Program-made: the position numbers and the translations under genes
Notes under the pieces: generated by a model
Seen by the model: only the letters and a program-made list of their open reading frames with translations
Told to the model about the DNA's origin: nothing
Databases searched by the model: none
Shown: piece after piece, positions 1-6,310 of the stretch
Numbering within the stretch: position 1 is the first letter of the stretch
Layout: the number at the start of each line of letters is the position of its first letter
NCBI GenBank assembly: GCA_025450095.1
Contig: JANWID010000211.1
Span: forward strand, 1-12,414
Source of the DNA: Bacteroidia bacterium
GTDB taxonomy: Bacteria; Bacteroidota; Bacteroidia; AKYH767-A; OLB10
Direction of reading: 5' to 3'
DNA length: 12,414 nt

Positions 1-308
1 ACTGCTGTCAAAGTACGATAGGTATCTTCAGCAAAATCCTTATGGCCTGGAGTATCCAGCAGGTTAATATTCAATCCACGATATTCAAAATTCATAACCG
101 AAGTTGCCACAGAAATACCACGCTGTTTCTCAATTTCCATAAAATCGGAAGTCGCAGTTTTTTTAATCTTATTGGATTTAACAGCTCCTGCAACCTGGAT
201 GGCACCGCCAAACAGGAGGAATTTTTCTGTTAAAGTAGTTTTACCGGCATCCGGATGGCTGATAATAGCAAAGGTTCGGCGTTTCCTGATCTCGGAAGTA
301 TAAGGCAT
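1..308 (-). CDS. prfC: Peptide chain release factor 3, N-terminal part (cut by window edge)
   Basis: RF3 is the translational GTPase that recycles RF1/RF2 from the ribosome after termination; it acts in the cytoplasm. About 102 codons are visible, from an ATG at 308-306 to the window edge, so the gene is cut by the window and not necessarily broken. The visible part is the start of the G domain: P-loop HPDAGKT at residues 18-24, a switch region with [11 protein letters not shown] at about 60-70, and the G3 motif DTPGH at 85-89 followed by [14 protein letters not shown]. The HPDAGKT and QRGISV wording separates RF3 from EF-G, LepA and TypA. An exact TAnnTTTG element lies about 32 bp upstream of the start, so it probably has its own promoter although the dinB operon upstream reads the same way. 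Identity is near certain; the C-terminal domains are not in view. Confidence 0.96.
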   Translation of the reverse strand, partial: MPYTSEIRKRRTFAIISHPDAGKTTLTEKFLLFGGAIQVAGAVKSNKIKKTATSDFMEIEKQRGISVATSVMNFEYRGLNINLLDTPGHKDFAEDTYRTLTA

Positions 309-339
309 AAAGAAATTTACTGATGATTAAAACAGGTTA

Positions 340-347
340 CAAAATTA
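340..347 (-). promoter_or_regulatory. Bacteroidota -7 promoter element for prfC
   Basis: On the minus strand this reads TAATTTTG, an exact match to the Bacteroidota -7 consensus TAnnTTTG. It lies about 32 bp before the prfC ATG, which would give a leader of roughly 25 nt. No good -33 TTTG is visible at the usual spacing of about 19 bp (TGTA is found there), so this is a half-supported promoter. Confidence 0.45.
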
Positions 348-424
348 GCGAAAAGAAACGAGCCTTTACAGGGGAAACTTCCCTGATTATATCTGGTTAA
401 AGTATCATTCTGGAACAAAGCAAG

Positions 425-529
425 GGAACCTCCAAAAATCGCTTATAAAAGGCTTGCGAATTTTTTTAAGGTAAATGAGGATTTTAAAAAATTTGCATAA
501 TGCAGTATTAGTAGATTTTTCGAGGTTCC
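425..529. repeat. Nested inverted repeat downstream of the dinB-like gene
   Basis: The outer arms are GGAACCTCCAAAAATC at 425-440 and GATTTTTCGAGGTTCC at 514-529, complementary at 15 of 16 positions. An inner pair, 455-466 and 486-497, is complementary over 12 bp with one G.T pair and encloses a 19-nt loop. The element fills half of the gap between the dinB-like stop codon and prfC and begins one base after that stop. It could form an RNA structure at the 3' end of the operon transcript, or be a small non-coding palindromic insertion. No U-tract directly follows the outer stem, so it is not a classic intrinsic terminator. Confidence 0.6.
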
Positions 530-530
530 A

Positions 531-1046
531 TCAAATAGCACTGTAGCGTTCCTTAAGAATCCTAAGATGATGAGACTCATGGCCAGCGATGATCGCTCCC
601 AATAATTTTACTGAAAATTCATTTCCATTGGCAATTCCGGTTCTCAACAACATTTCCTCATCAAAATTTTCAAACATCACTATGGTGGCATGCCTGACAG
701 CCTTATACTCATCGATGATCGAAACTCCGGTCCTGCGCTCGGCATGAATTACAGGGATATATTCATTTTCATCAAAGCCAGGCAACTCAGTTTTATCGTT
801 TCTTGAAAAACGCATTGCCCGGTATGCAAAAACCCGTTCGCTATCGATCAGGTGCATCAATAATTCTGCAACAGTCCATTTGGCAGGTGCGTAAGCATAA
901 TTCCATTTTTCCTCCGGCATGGCAAGCAGCATACCGGGCATTGTGTCATAGTGCTCACGCAACACGTCCATGTATTCCCTGTCTTTTAAAGTATCTACAT
1001 AACTTCTATACCATAAAGGAACTGATACTACATAATCCGTTTCCAT
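531..1046 (-). CDS. DinB-family (DinB/YfiT-like four-helix) protein
   Basis: This 171-residue protein has the layout of the DinB/YfiT superfamily, four-helix-bundle proteins that often bind a metal through three histidines. The candidate ligands are visible: His65 in the first long helix (ELLMHLIDSERVFAYR) and the GHESHH motif at 155-160 in the last. The segment APAKWTVAELLMHLIDSE is the usual signature (W-T/S-xxE-hxxHhhDxE). Family members include thiol-dependent S-transferases (bacillithiol and mycothiol types) and many proteins of unknown role, so no substrate can be assigned. The ATG at 1046 has no Shine-Dalgarno, as is normal for Bacteroidota. It is the last gene of a minus-strand operon, 21 bp after the methyltransferase gene. 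A role in thiol or sulfur chemistry would fit the rhodanese two genes upstream but is inference. Confidence 0.88.
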   Translation of the reverse strand: METDYVVSVPLWYRSYVDTLKDREYMDVLREHYDTMPGMLLAMPEEKWNYAYAPAKWTVAELLMHLIDSERVFAYRAMRFSRNDKTELPGFDENEYIPVIHAERRTGVSIIDEYKAVRHATIVMFENFDEEMLLRTGIANGNEFSVKLLGAIIAGHESHHLRILKERYSAI

Positions 1047-1067
1047 GTATTTTATTTTAAACCAAAG

Positions 1068-1535
1068 TTAATAATTACGCCTTATACTTTTTTTTCTCAA
1101 GAATGGAATAAATCTTCCCGTTCGTTTTTTATATGAATCATATTCAGGAAACCGCTTCAATAATAAGTGTTCTTCATACTGTGTTTTATAAAACAATAAC
1201 ACCCAAAGAAAAACAGTTATAATTCCCTTGGGAATATTGAGTGAGTTTACGGTTATTCCGATCATTATTAAGATCAGTCCGGTATATATTGGGTGACGGA
1301 TATATTTGTAAATGCCGGAGGTAATTAACCTTGATTTTTCAGAAGGTCGGGGCAAAGGTGTTAAACCGGGACCAAGCCGGATCATAGCCGCGGAGGAAAG
1401 CACAGTTCCGGAAATTACAAGAATAAAAGCGAAAAGTTGTATGCCGAAGTTTGAAGCAATACCACCCGGGATAGCAATAAAAATAAGCAAAAGAAGTACC
1501 TGGGCAATCACAAAGGCCAGATCCTTCAGGGTCAT
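1068..1535 (-). CDS. Isoprenylcysteine carboxyl methyltransferase (ICMT/PEMT)-family membrane protein
   Basis: This is a small (155-residue) membrane protein of the ICMT/phospholipid methyltransferase fold. Hydrophobic segments lie at about 6-24, 33-51, 83-100 and 103-117. The family's SAM-binding and catalytic signature is present: SGIYKYIRHPIYTGLIL at 73-89 with the Arg80-His81-Pro82 triad, then QYEEHLLLKRFPEYDSYKKRTGRFIP at 119-144, split by the usual EE, FPEY and GR(F/W)IP elements. Bacterial members act on unknown lipids or small molecules; protein prenylation is absent, so the family name should not be read as a function. The ATG at 1535 lies 12 bp after the rhodanese stop codon, indicating cotranscription with rhodanese (upstream) and the DinB-like gene (downstream). 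The length is typical. Substrate unknown. Confidence 0.9.
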   Translation of the reverse strand: MTLKDLAFVIAQVLLLLIFIAIPGGIASNFGIQLFAFILVISGTVLSSAAMIRLGPGLTPLPRPSEKSRLITSGIYKYIRHPIYTGLILIMIGITVNSLNIPKGIITVFLWVLLFYKTQYEEHLLLKRFPEYDSYKKRTGRFIPFLRKKSIRRNY

Positions 1536-1547
1536 GAAGTCTCCTGA

Positions 1548-1940
1548 TTAGTTGTTTGAAAAAGTTTTCTTCCAGGAATTGTAACCACCCTCCAGGTTAT
1601 AAACTTCCTTAAAGCCTTTTTTTTGCATCATTTCCATTGCTTCACCACTGCGTCCTCCACTTGCACAATAAACATATACAGGTTTTGACTTATCGAATTT
1701 GTCAAGCTCGGAACTGAAGTTATCAGCAAAAAAATCAAGATGTTTATAGCCACTGATGGCACCCTTATCTATTTCTCCCTGGGTTCTGACATCCAGTAAA
1801 AGGCCTGGCTTTTCTTTCATCAATAGACTGAATTCCTTTGCATTTACATTTTTAGCTATAGGATCAGAACTTTTAACTTGTTGCGCTGAAATGGCAAAGG
1901 AAATACATAGTACGAGTAATCCGGTTAAACCTGTTTTCAT
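1548..1940 (-). CDS. Exported single-domain rhodanese-like protein
   Basis: This 130-residue protein has an N-terminal signal peptide (MKTG, then a hydrophobic core, cleavage probably after ISA at 17-19) followed by one rhodanese domain. The active-site loop is Cys92-Ala-Ser-Gly-Gly-Arg-Ser, with the catalytic cysteine present, so sulfur transfer through a persulfide is plausible. The conserved LLDVRT (48-53) and the C-terminal NLEGGYNSW (115-123) support the fold. It should act in the periplasm. I chose the ATG at 1940 because it gives a compact signal peptide; an in-frame ATG at 1949 and a TTG at 1961 are alternatives that add 3 or 7 residues. It is the first gene of the rhodanese-methyltransferase-DinB operon and is divergent from a TSUP permease, a partnership common in sulfur metabolism. 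The acceptor is unknown. Confidence 0.93.
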   Translation of the reverse strand: MKTGLTGLLVLCISFAISAQQVKSSDPIAKNVNAKEFSLLMKEKPGLLLDVRTQGEIDKGAISGYKHLDFFADNFSSELDKFDKSKPVYVYCASGGRSGEAMEMMQKKGFKEVYNLEGGYNSWKKTFSNN

Positions 1941-1989
1941 GGGAAGCATATTTGAGTGCAAAATTGAGGATTTTTTATATCAGATAGGT

Positions 1990-2107
1990 ACGGATTACAG
2001 ATTCGAGACGCGGCGAATCGGATGTACAGATTACAGATTAATAACTTTTAAGCTATATCTGTAATCTGTATATCTGATTCCGTATTAATTAAGAATCTGT
2101 AATCCGT
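1990..2107. repeat. Nested inverted repeat in the rhodanese/TSUP divergent region
   Basis: The outer arms, ACGGATTACAGATTC at 1990-2004 and GAATCTGTAATCCGT at 2093-2107, are perfectly complementary over 15 bp. The inner arms, 2015-2038 and 2057-2080, are complementary at 22 of 24 positions, with a perfect 14-bp core (TACAGATTACAGAT against ATCTGTAATCTGTA) and an 18-nt loop. A further copy of GTAATCTGTA lies at 2117-2126. The repeated unit is AATCTGTA or its complement. The element occupies about half of a 244-bp divergent region. It may be a miniature inverted-repeat or REP-like element, or an operator array between the two promoters. Confidence 0.75.
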
Positions 2108-2149
2108 GCTTTTTATGTAATCTGTACTCTTTTTTTGAAAAAAGTTGTC

Positions 2150-2155
2150 AAGGAG
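2150..2155 (+). promoter_or_regulatory. Shine-Dalgarno-like AAGGAG before the TSUP gene
   Basis: AAGGAG sits 8 nt upstream of an in-frame TTG at 2164 but 29 nt upstream of the ATG at 2185. Spacing favours the TTG, which would add seven residues (MALLPTQ) to the permease. Family resemblance of the N-terminus (MEFLGY...) favours the ATG. Shine-Dalgarno sites are weakly used in Bacteroidota, so this does not settle the start. Confidence 0.3.
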
Positions 2156-2184
2156 CTAATTCCTTGGCACTTTTACCGACTCAA

Positions 2185-2985
2185 ATGGAATTCCTGGGAT
2201 ATTTATCAGCTGTATTAATTGGCTTATCACTTGGGCTGATAGGAGGAGGAGGTTCCATACTAACGGTACCGGTACTTGTTTACCTGTTGAAAATCGATCC
2301 TTTGACCGCAACGGCCTATTCGCTTTTCATCGTAGGATCTACCAGCCTGGTCGGTGGAATTCAAAAATATATGCAGGGTACAGTTGACACGAATTCAGTG
2401 ATTTTCTTTGGAATTCCTTCCATAATCGCAGTTTTTATAACCAGGATGTATCTGGTTCCTGCACTCCCTGAAGTAATTTTTGGAACAGGAGATCACGCTA
2501 TAACCAAAGATGTTTTCATCATGATCTTTTTCGCGGTGCTCATGGTAGCGGCATCTATATCGATGATGTATCAGGGGTCGGTAAAAACGGAACCCCGTCC
2601 GGAAAAACCGATCAGCTATAATTATCCACTGATATTCCTGGAAGGTTCTGTAGTCGGAATTTTAACCGGAATTGTGGGTGCCGGGGGAGGCTTCCTTATC
2701 ATTCCTGCATTGGTTCTCCTGGCTCGGTTACCTATGAAAATAGCGGTGGGAACTTCACTGATTATTATTGCCGCGAAATCACTGATTGGTTTCACGGGTG
2801 ACCTGGTGCATATGAACATCGATTGGAAATTACTGGTACTTTTTACCGCTTTGGCCATTGCAGGGATTTTTGTCGGTAACAAACTTTCTCATGGAATCGA
2901 TAATGCAAAGCTCAAAAAAGCTTTCGGATGGTTTATCCTGGTTATGGGCATTTACATTTTTATATGGGAATATTATTTTAAGTGA
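2185..2985 (+). CDS. TauE/SafE-family (TSUP) membrane permease
   Basis: This 266-residue, almost wholly hydrophobic protein belongs to the TSUP family, which exports or imports sulfite, thiosulfate, sulfonates or related anions. The two homologous halves are visible: the first carries GLSLGLIGGGGSILTVP near the N-terminus, the second GILTGIVGAGGGFLIIPAL in the middle, each followed by a T/S-rich helix (TATAYSLFIVGSTS; AVGTSLIIIAAKS). I count about eight membrane segments, ending in IFIWEYYFK. The start is the ATG at 2185, with a TTG at 2164 possible. Divergence from an exported rhodanese suggests a sulfur-oxyanion substrate; this is inference, because TSUP specificity cannot be read from sequence. 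It converges on the Na/Pi-cotransporter gene with only 40 bp between stop codons and no convincing terminator. Confidence 0.93.
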   Translation: MEFLGYLSAVLIGLSLGLIGGGGSILTVPVLVYLLKIDPLTATAYSLFIVGSTSLVGGIQKYMQGTVDTNSVIFFGIPSIIAVFITRMYLVPALPEVIFGTGDHAITKDVFIMIFFAVLMVAASISMMYQGSVKTEPRPEKPISYNYPLIFLEGSVVGILTGIVGAGGGFLIIPALVLLARLPMKIAVGTSLIIIAAKSLIGFTGDLVHMNIDWKLLVLFTALAIAGIFVGNKLSHGIDNAKLKKAFGWFILVMGIYIFIWEYYFK

Positions 2986-3025
2986 TAATAACTGACCAGT
3001 TGCTTTTGTTCCAATTAACCGGGTA

Positions 3026-4699
3026 TCAGACCAATTTATTAACCAGAAATTCACGGTTGCTTTCCTGCGGCATGAATAAATCGCCGATTGCGATCAGCAA
3101 CGATTCATTTGACAAACGAATAGATTCAAAAACATTGAAAAGCGTTGAAAGCTCAGAATGCTGAATCTTGTTATGGGACGAAAGCATATAAATTTCATGC
3201 ATTGCACTTTCGTGACGAGTTGTGTTTTCTGACCTCATCTTACTAAAAGTTTCCCGGCTGTTTTCAGGCATATGATTCACAAATTCCGATAATTCCGAAT
3301 AAAACGGTTCTTCTCTTTTACGGAACTGGATATAAATTTCATGCAATGTGTCATCTGCCGAATCACGATATTCCTTCACATTATGACGAATATCCTTCAT
3401 TGATTTGGCTGAGTTCATAGTAAAACGAAGTGTGTTAATGATGTAATCAAGACGTTTGTTTATCGCAGGTCCGGGATCTTTTTCCTTTAACTCCAGGCAA
3501 AAATCAATGATCTCTCCATTAAGCTGTTTGACCATCTCGTAGTACTCAGAATAACCTATTTCATCCGCTTCTTTAATCAGCACATTCTTTTGCTCAAAGG
3601 TTGTTACTTTATTTTCCAATTCCAGTGCCCGAATGTTCAGGTGAATGATATTTTGAATGAGTCGCGTGCTTTCTTTTATAATTGCATTTACGGCTTCATC
3701 GGAATCATTAAATAGTAAATTGTTCAAATAAAGGCTCACGCGTGTATTGATATCGCGGAATCTGCTATCAAGCCACCTGGCAAAGGGTGAAAGAAAAGGA
3801 TAGAAAATGAGTACGCAGATTATATTGATCATTGTCTGGAATAGTACCAGGCCAATGAGTGGGTCTTTTACTGTGAAAACATCCTGGATTAACAATACAA
3901 GCCATTTTAACAGAATAAACGCAGCGCCGGAAGCGACAACATTTAAGATCAGATTTCCCACCGCAACTCTTTTTTTATCTGCATCCGATCCTGTTGAAAC
4001 AAGGATTGTCTTAAGTGCGGTACCGGGTTCTGATCCGATAACAAGACAGGCCGCAGCCTCGAAACTGATCACACCGGCATTTAGTGCTGAAAGTGCAATC
4101 ACTACGAGAGTAGAACTCGATTGAACCAATGCTGTAATAAGGAAACCTGCGATTACAAAAAGATAATTCCCATATTTATTGATCATCGAAAAATCAGTAG
4201 CCATTACCATTGACTCAACTCCTGATTTGATATTTGCAAGTCCGAGGAAAAGTAACGACATGCCGATGACCAGGTGAGTCCAGTGTTTAATTTTTTTATG
4301 TTCCTGGAAAAAAATCAAACCGATCGCTGAAAGAGCCAGCATGGGAAAGGCGAAAGATTGGATATCGAATTTAAAGCCCAGGAATACTACAATCCAGTTG
4401 TAGACTGTACTGCCGACATTACTACCCAGGAAAATGGCAAGGGCGTTTTGCATGGTGAGAATCCTTGCACCTACAAAAGCGAGCACTAACAGGTTTACGA
4501 TAGAGCTGCTTTGAAGCAAGGCGGTAACCACCAATCCTGCTATCACAGCTTTGAAAGGATGTTTGGTTTGATCCCTTAAAAAAACTTTGAAGGAACGGCC
4601 TGCCAAATGATGGATGGCATGCTCCAGCAGTTGCATCCCGTAGATGAACATCCCAATGCCGGCAAAAAGCTGCCACAAATTGTAATCGGTGGTTTCCAA
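3026..4699 (-). CDS. Na+/phosphate cotransporter-family protein with PhoU-like C-terminal domain
   Basis: The N-terminal half (about 1-310) is the membrane domain of the Na/Pi-cotransporter (NptA/YjbB-like, SLC34-related) family. Its two inverted repeats each contain the hallmark QSSS motif (63-66 and 193-196) followed by a glycine-rich element, GSNVGST at 92-98 and GSEPGTA at 222-228. The C-terminal part (about 325-557) is helical and charged and resembles PhoU, as in other two-domain members. Such proteins move phosphate across the inner membrane; bacterial examples often work as exporters. The start is a TTG at 4699: a stop codon lies two codons further upstream, and the first ATG (4651) would cut into the first membrane helix (LFAGIGMFIYGMQLLEHA). 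It is a single gene between a glycosyltransferase upstream and a convergent permease. Substrate and direction of transport are inferred from family only. Confidence 0.93.
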   Translation of the reverse strand: METTDYNLWQLFAGIGMFIYGMQLLEHAIHHLAGRSFKVFLRDQTKHPFKAVIAGLVVTALLQSSSIVNLLVLAFVGARILTMQNALAIFLGSNVGSTVYNWIVVFLGFKFDIQSFAFPMLALSAIGLIFFQEHKKIKHWTHLVIGMSLLFLGLANIKSGVESMVMATDFSMINKYGNYLFVIAGFLITALVQSSSTLVVIALSALNAGVISFEAAACLVIGSEPGTALKTILVSTGSDADKKRVAVGNLILNVVASGAAFILLKWLVLLIQDVFTVKDPLIGLVLFQTMINIICVLIFYPFLSPFARWLDSRFRDINTRVSLYLNNLLFNDSDEAVNAIIKESTRLIQNIIHLNIRALELENKVTTFEQKNVLIKEADEIGYSEYYEMVKQLNGEIIDFCLELKEKDPGPAINKRLDYIINTLRFTMNSAKSMKDIRHNVKEYRDSADDTLHEIYIQFRKREEPFYSELSEFVNHMPENSRETFSKMRSENTTRHESAMHEIYMLSSHNKIQHSELSTLFNVFESIRLSNESLLIAIGDLFMPQESNREFLVNKLV

Positions 4700-4770
4700 A
4701 TCGATTTAAAGTTGAAATTTACAAAGTAGAAAGCTAAAGTAGGAGAGTTGTCTCATTTGCGAACTATTAT

Positions 4771-4795
4771 GTTAAACAAGAATTCTTTATTTAAC
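4771..4795. repeat. Near-palindrome between glycosyltransferase and Na/Pi gene
   Basis: GTTAAA at 4771-4776 pairs with TTTAAC at 4790-4795, around a perfect AAGAATTCTT palindrome (4778-4787). It lies about 70 bp both from the 3' end of the glycosyltransferase gene and from the start of the Na/Pi-cotransporter gene. No U-tract follows, so an operator-like site upstream of the transporter is somewhat more likely than a terminator. AT-rich chance similarity is also possible. Confidence 0.3.
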
Positions 4796-4862
4796 ACGAA
4801 TTTGATCTATTTGTCTGAAAAATCGTAGAGCTTATCCTTCTTTGGAAAATTTTAGAGCCTAT

Positions 4863-5867
4863 TCAGGAAGCAAGTATAAAATCCTGATCGGATACGTAGT
4901 TTCGGGCATACAGGTAATCGTAAACCTCACTGAATTTATCCCGGTTGGAGACCATTGAAATAATAAATGCACAACCCTGGGGTGGGAGTGAGGTAAAGTG
5001 CAAAACCCGGAAACCTTCGATTTTCCGTTCTGGATCTACATCGATAAAACCGTGAATATTTATTCCTTTCTTCAATAAAAGAGCAGCTCCCTGTCGGGAA
5101 TATTTCCCTCCTCCCCAGATCCAGATAGGAGGAAGGTTTGTTTGTTTTTTTAACCATTCCGCCAGGTAATGAATCCTGACTCTACGGAACGCTTCACGGG
5201 CATAATCAGAATGTATTCGCGTTAACCTTGCAGAATGGTCTCGCCAGGCAAGCACATCAACTGGCAACTTATGCATTTTAACATTTTTCGAAAACCAGCG
5301 AAGCCATAGTTCATAATCCTCAGGAACGCTGTCGGTAGAATAGCTTCCATAATCTTCAATCAGTTTTTTGCAGAACATGACTGTAGGATGTATAAAAGGC
5401 GTTTCCACGAAACGATGATTATAAATTTTTTCCGGTGAGATCAGCGCATTATTCTGCCTGATATAATGCATCATACCTTCATTAGCCTCTTCCAATAACG
5501 GCCTTACTAATCCTGATATCACGCCAACCCCCGGATTATGAAGGAGGTATTCATGTTGGATTTTTAATCTTCCCGGAAGACAGATATCATCGGCATCCAT
5601 ACGGGCGATAAAAGTTCCATTACTATGTAGAAGACCGGTATTTAATGCTTGTGAAATTCCCTGGACAGGTTCATTTAATAAAATAATCCGTCGATCTGAT
5701 TTCGCATATTCCCGGGCCGTTTGTATCGAAGCAGTGTCGGAATTATTGTTGACAAGGATTAACTCAAAATCCTGGAAATCCTGACTGAGTACGGAGTCGA
5801 TCGCTTCCCTGAAAAAAGATCCGGGATTATAAAATGGCAGAAGGACAGAGATTTTCACAGGGTTCAT
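4863..5867 (-). CDS. Family 2 glycosyltransferase with C-terminal Rossmann-like domain
   Basis: This 334-residue protein begins with a GT-A fold family 2 glycosyltransferase: ISVLLPFYNP (6-15), the nucleotide-binding ILVNNNSDT (37-45), the metal-binding DxD at Asp91-Ala-Asp93 within ARMDADD, and the acceptor-side EDYELWLRW at 183-191. It probably transfers a sugar to a surface glycan at the cytoplasmic face. After about residue 245 it continues into a separate domain: IWIWGGGKYSRQG (248-260), a glycine-rich nucleotide-binding turn, then GFIDVDPERKIEGFRVL (273-289), resembling PglD-like N-terminal Rossmann domains. The ATG at 5867 is preferred over a TTG at 5885. There are no glycan-cluster neighbours, so the gene is isolated. 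The start lies just 16 bp after the U-tract of the cspA terminator, leaving little room for its own promoter. Confidence 0.9.
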   Translation of the reverse strand: MNPVKISVLLPFYNPGSFFREAIDSVLSQDFQDFELILVNNNSDTASIQTAREYAKSDRRIILLNEPVQGISQALNTGLLHSNGTFIARMDADDICLPGRLKIQHEYLLHNPGVGVISGLVRPLLEEANEGMMHYIRQNNALISPEKIYNHRFVETPFIHPTVMFCKKLIEDYGSYSTDSVPEDYELWLRWFSKNVKMHKLPVDVLAWRDHSARLTRIHSDYAREAFRRVRIHYLAEWLKKQTNLPPIWIWGGGKYSRQGAALLLKKGINIHGFIDVDPERKIEGFRVLHFTSLPPQGCAFIISMVSNRDKFSEVYDYLYARNYVSDQDFILAS

Positions 5868-5883
5868 TCCTGAAAAATAAGGC

Positions 5884-5914
5884 AAAAAAAAACATGCCGC
5901 AATGGGGCATGTTT
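5884..5914 (-). terminator. Intrinsic terminator of the cold-shock gene
   Basis: Read on the minus strand, AAACATGCC and GGCATGTTT form a perfect 9-bp stem (5906-5914 with 5890-5898) around a 7-nt loop, followed by an eight-base U-tract (5884-5891, overlapping the stem end). It begins about 23 bp after the cold-shock stop codon and is the clearest rho-independent terminator in the window. Confidence 0.9.
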
Positions 5915-5936
5915 CAGATCGTTTTTAATCGGTCGG

Positions 5937-6134
5937 TTATTCCTGGAGCAGCTTTACATTCACTGCGTTCAGTCCTTTACGGCCGTTTTGTACTTCGAAT
6001 GTTACTTTATCGTTTTCACGAATATGGTCAACCAGACCAGATGAATGAACGAAGATGTCCTCACCTGCGTTTTCTGGCTTAATGAAGCCAAATCCTTTTG
6101 TGTCATTGAAGAACTTTACTGTACCTTTTTGCAT
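5937..6134 (-). CDS. cspA: Cold-shock domain protein (CspA family)
   Basis: This 65-residue protein is a single cold-shock domain, which binds single-stranded RNA and DNA and melts RNA structure. Both nucleic-acid motifs are intact: RNP1 as KGFGFI (13-18) and RNP2 as DIFVHSS (26-32). The start MQKGTVKFFNDTKGFGFI and the end KGLNAVNVKLL are typical, and the length is standard. The ATG at 6134 has a good -7 element (TATCTTTG) about 27 bp upstream and a strong terminator downstream, so it is a monocistronic unit. It is divergent from a DEAD-box RNA helicase, with 176 bp between the two start codons; both families act on RNA structure and are often cold-responsive. The promoter position leaves only a short leader of roughly 20 nt, unlike the long thermosensing leader of E. 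coli cspA. Which paralogue it is cannot be told. Confidence 0.96.
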   Translation of the reverse strand: MQKGTVKFFNDTKGFGFIKPENAGEDIFVHSSGLVDHIRENDKVTFEVQNGRKGLNAVNVKLLQE

Positions 6135-6160
6135 AATAATTTGTTATTAATATAATTCGG

Positions 6161-6168
6161 CAAAGATA
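6161..6168 (-). promoter_or_regulatory. Bacteroidota -7 promoter element for the cold-shock gene
   Basis: The minus strand reads TATCTTTG followed by CCG, an exact TAnnTTTG match in its most frequent form. A TTG lies 22 bp upstream (6191-6193), slightly further than the usual -33 spacing. The predicted leader is about 20 nt. Confidence 0.6.
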
Positions 6169-6284
6169 ACATTTTTTTAAAGGCAACAGCCAACAAAAAT
6201 AATATTTCAGGGTATTCACTGATTTTTTTGCATTAAGGAGTTCTGTATGAACGTCAATGACCCTGTCCGAAGCATTAAAAGACG

Positions 6285-6292
6285 TATCTTGC
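6285..6292 (+). promoter_or_regulatory. Possible degenerate -7 element for the DEAD-box helicase gene
   Basis: TATCTTGCGG resembles the common TATCTTTGCGG form of the -7 element with one T missing. Its distance of about 19 bp to the TTG start at 6311 fits a short leader. No -33 TTTG is present at the right spacing, so support is weak. Confidence 0.3.
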
Positions 6293-6310
6293 GGTCCCAA
6301 ATTTTAGCAC

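Noticed and set aside
42..233. Plus-strand ORF opposite prfC
   Set aside because: The opposite strand encodes an unmistakable RF3 G domain; this is a shadow.
803..1060. Plus-strand ORF of 85 codons
   Set aside because: It lies antisense to the DinB-family gene, with no recognisable domain.
1959..1966. CAATTTTG on the minus strand as a promoter for the rhodanese operon
   Set aside because: One mismatch to TAnnTTTG and no -33 element at the right spacing; too weak to annotate.
1990..2126. AATCTGTA repeats considered as a CRISPR array
   Set aside because: Units are inverted and unevenly spaced with no regular spacers, so this is a palindromic element and not an array.
2990..3001. AACTGACCAGTT hairpin after the TSUP stop codon, considered as a terminator
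   Set aside because: Only a 5-bp stem with a 2-base loop and no proper U-tract.
4722..4728. TACTTTG on the minus strand as a promoter for the Na/Pi-cotransporter gene
   Set aside because: One base short of the TAnnTTTG spacing and no -33 element seen.
4817..4864. Imperfect direct repeat (GAAAAATCGTAGAGCTTATCC-like, 21 bp, two copies 27 bp apart)
   Set aside because: Only 16 of 21 positions agree in an AT-rich stretch; chance is sufficient and one copy runs into the glycosyltransferase stop codon.
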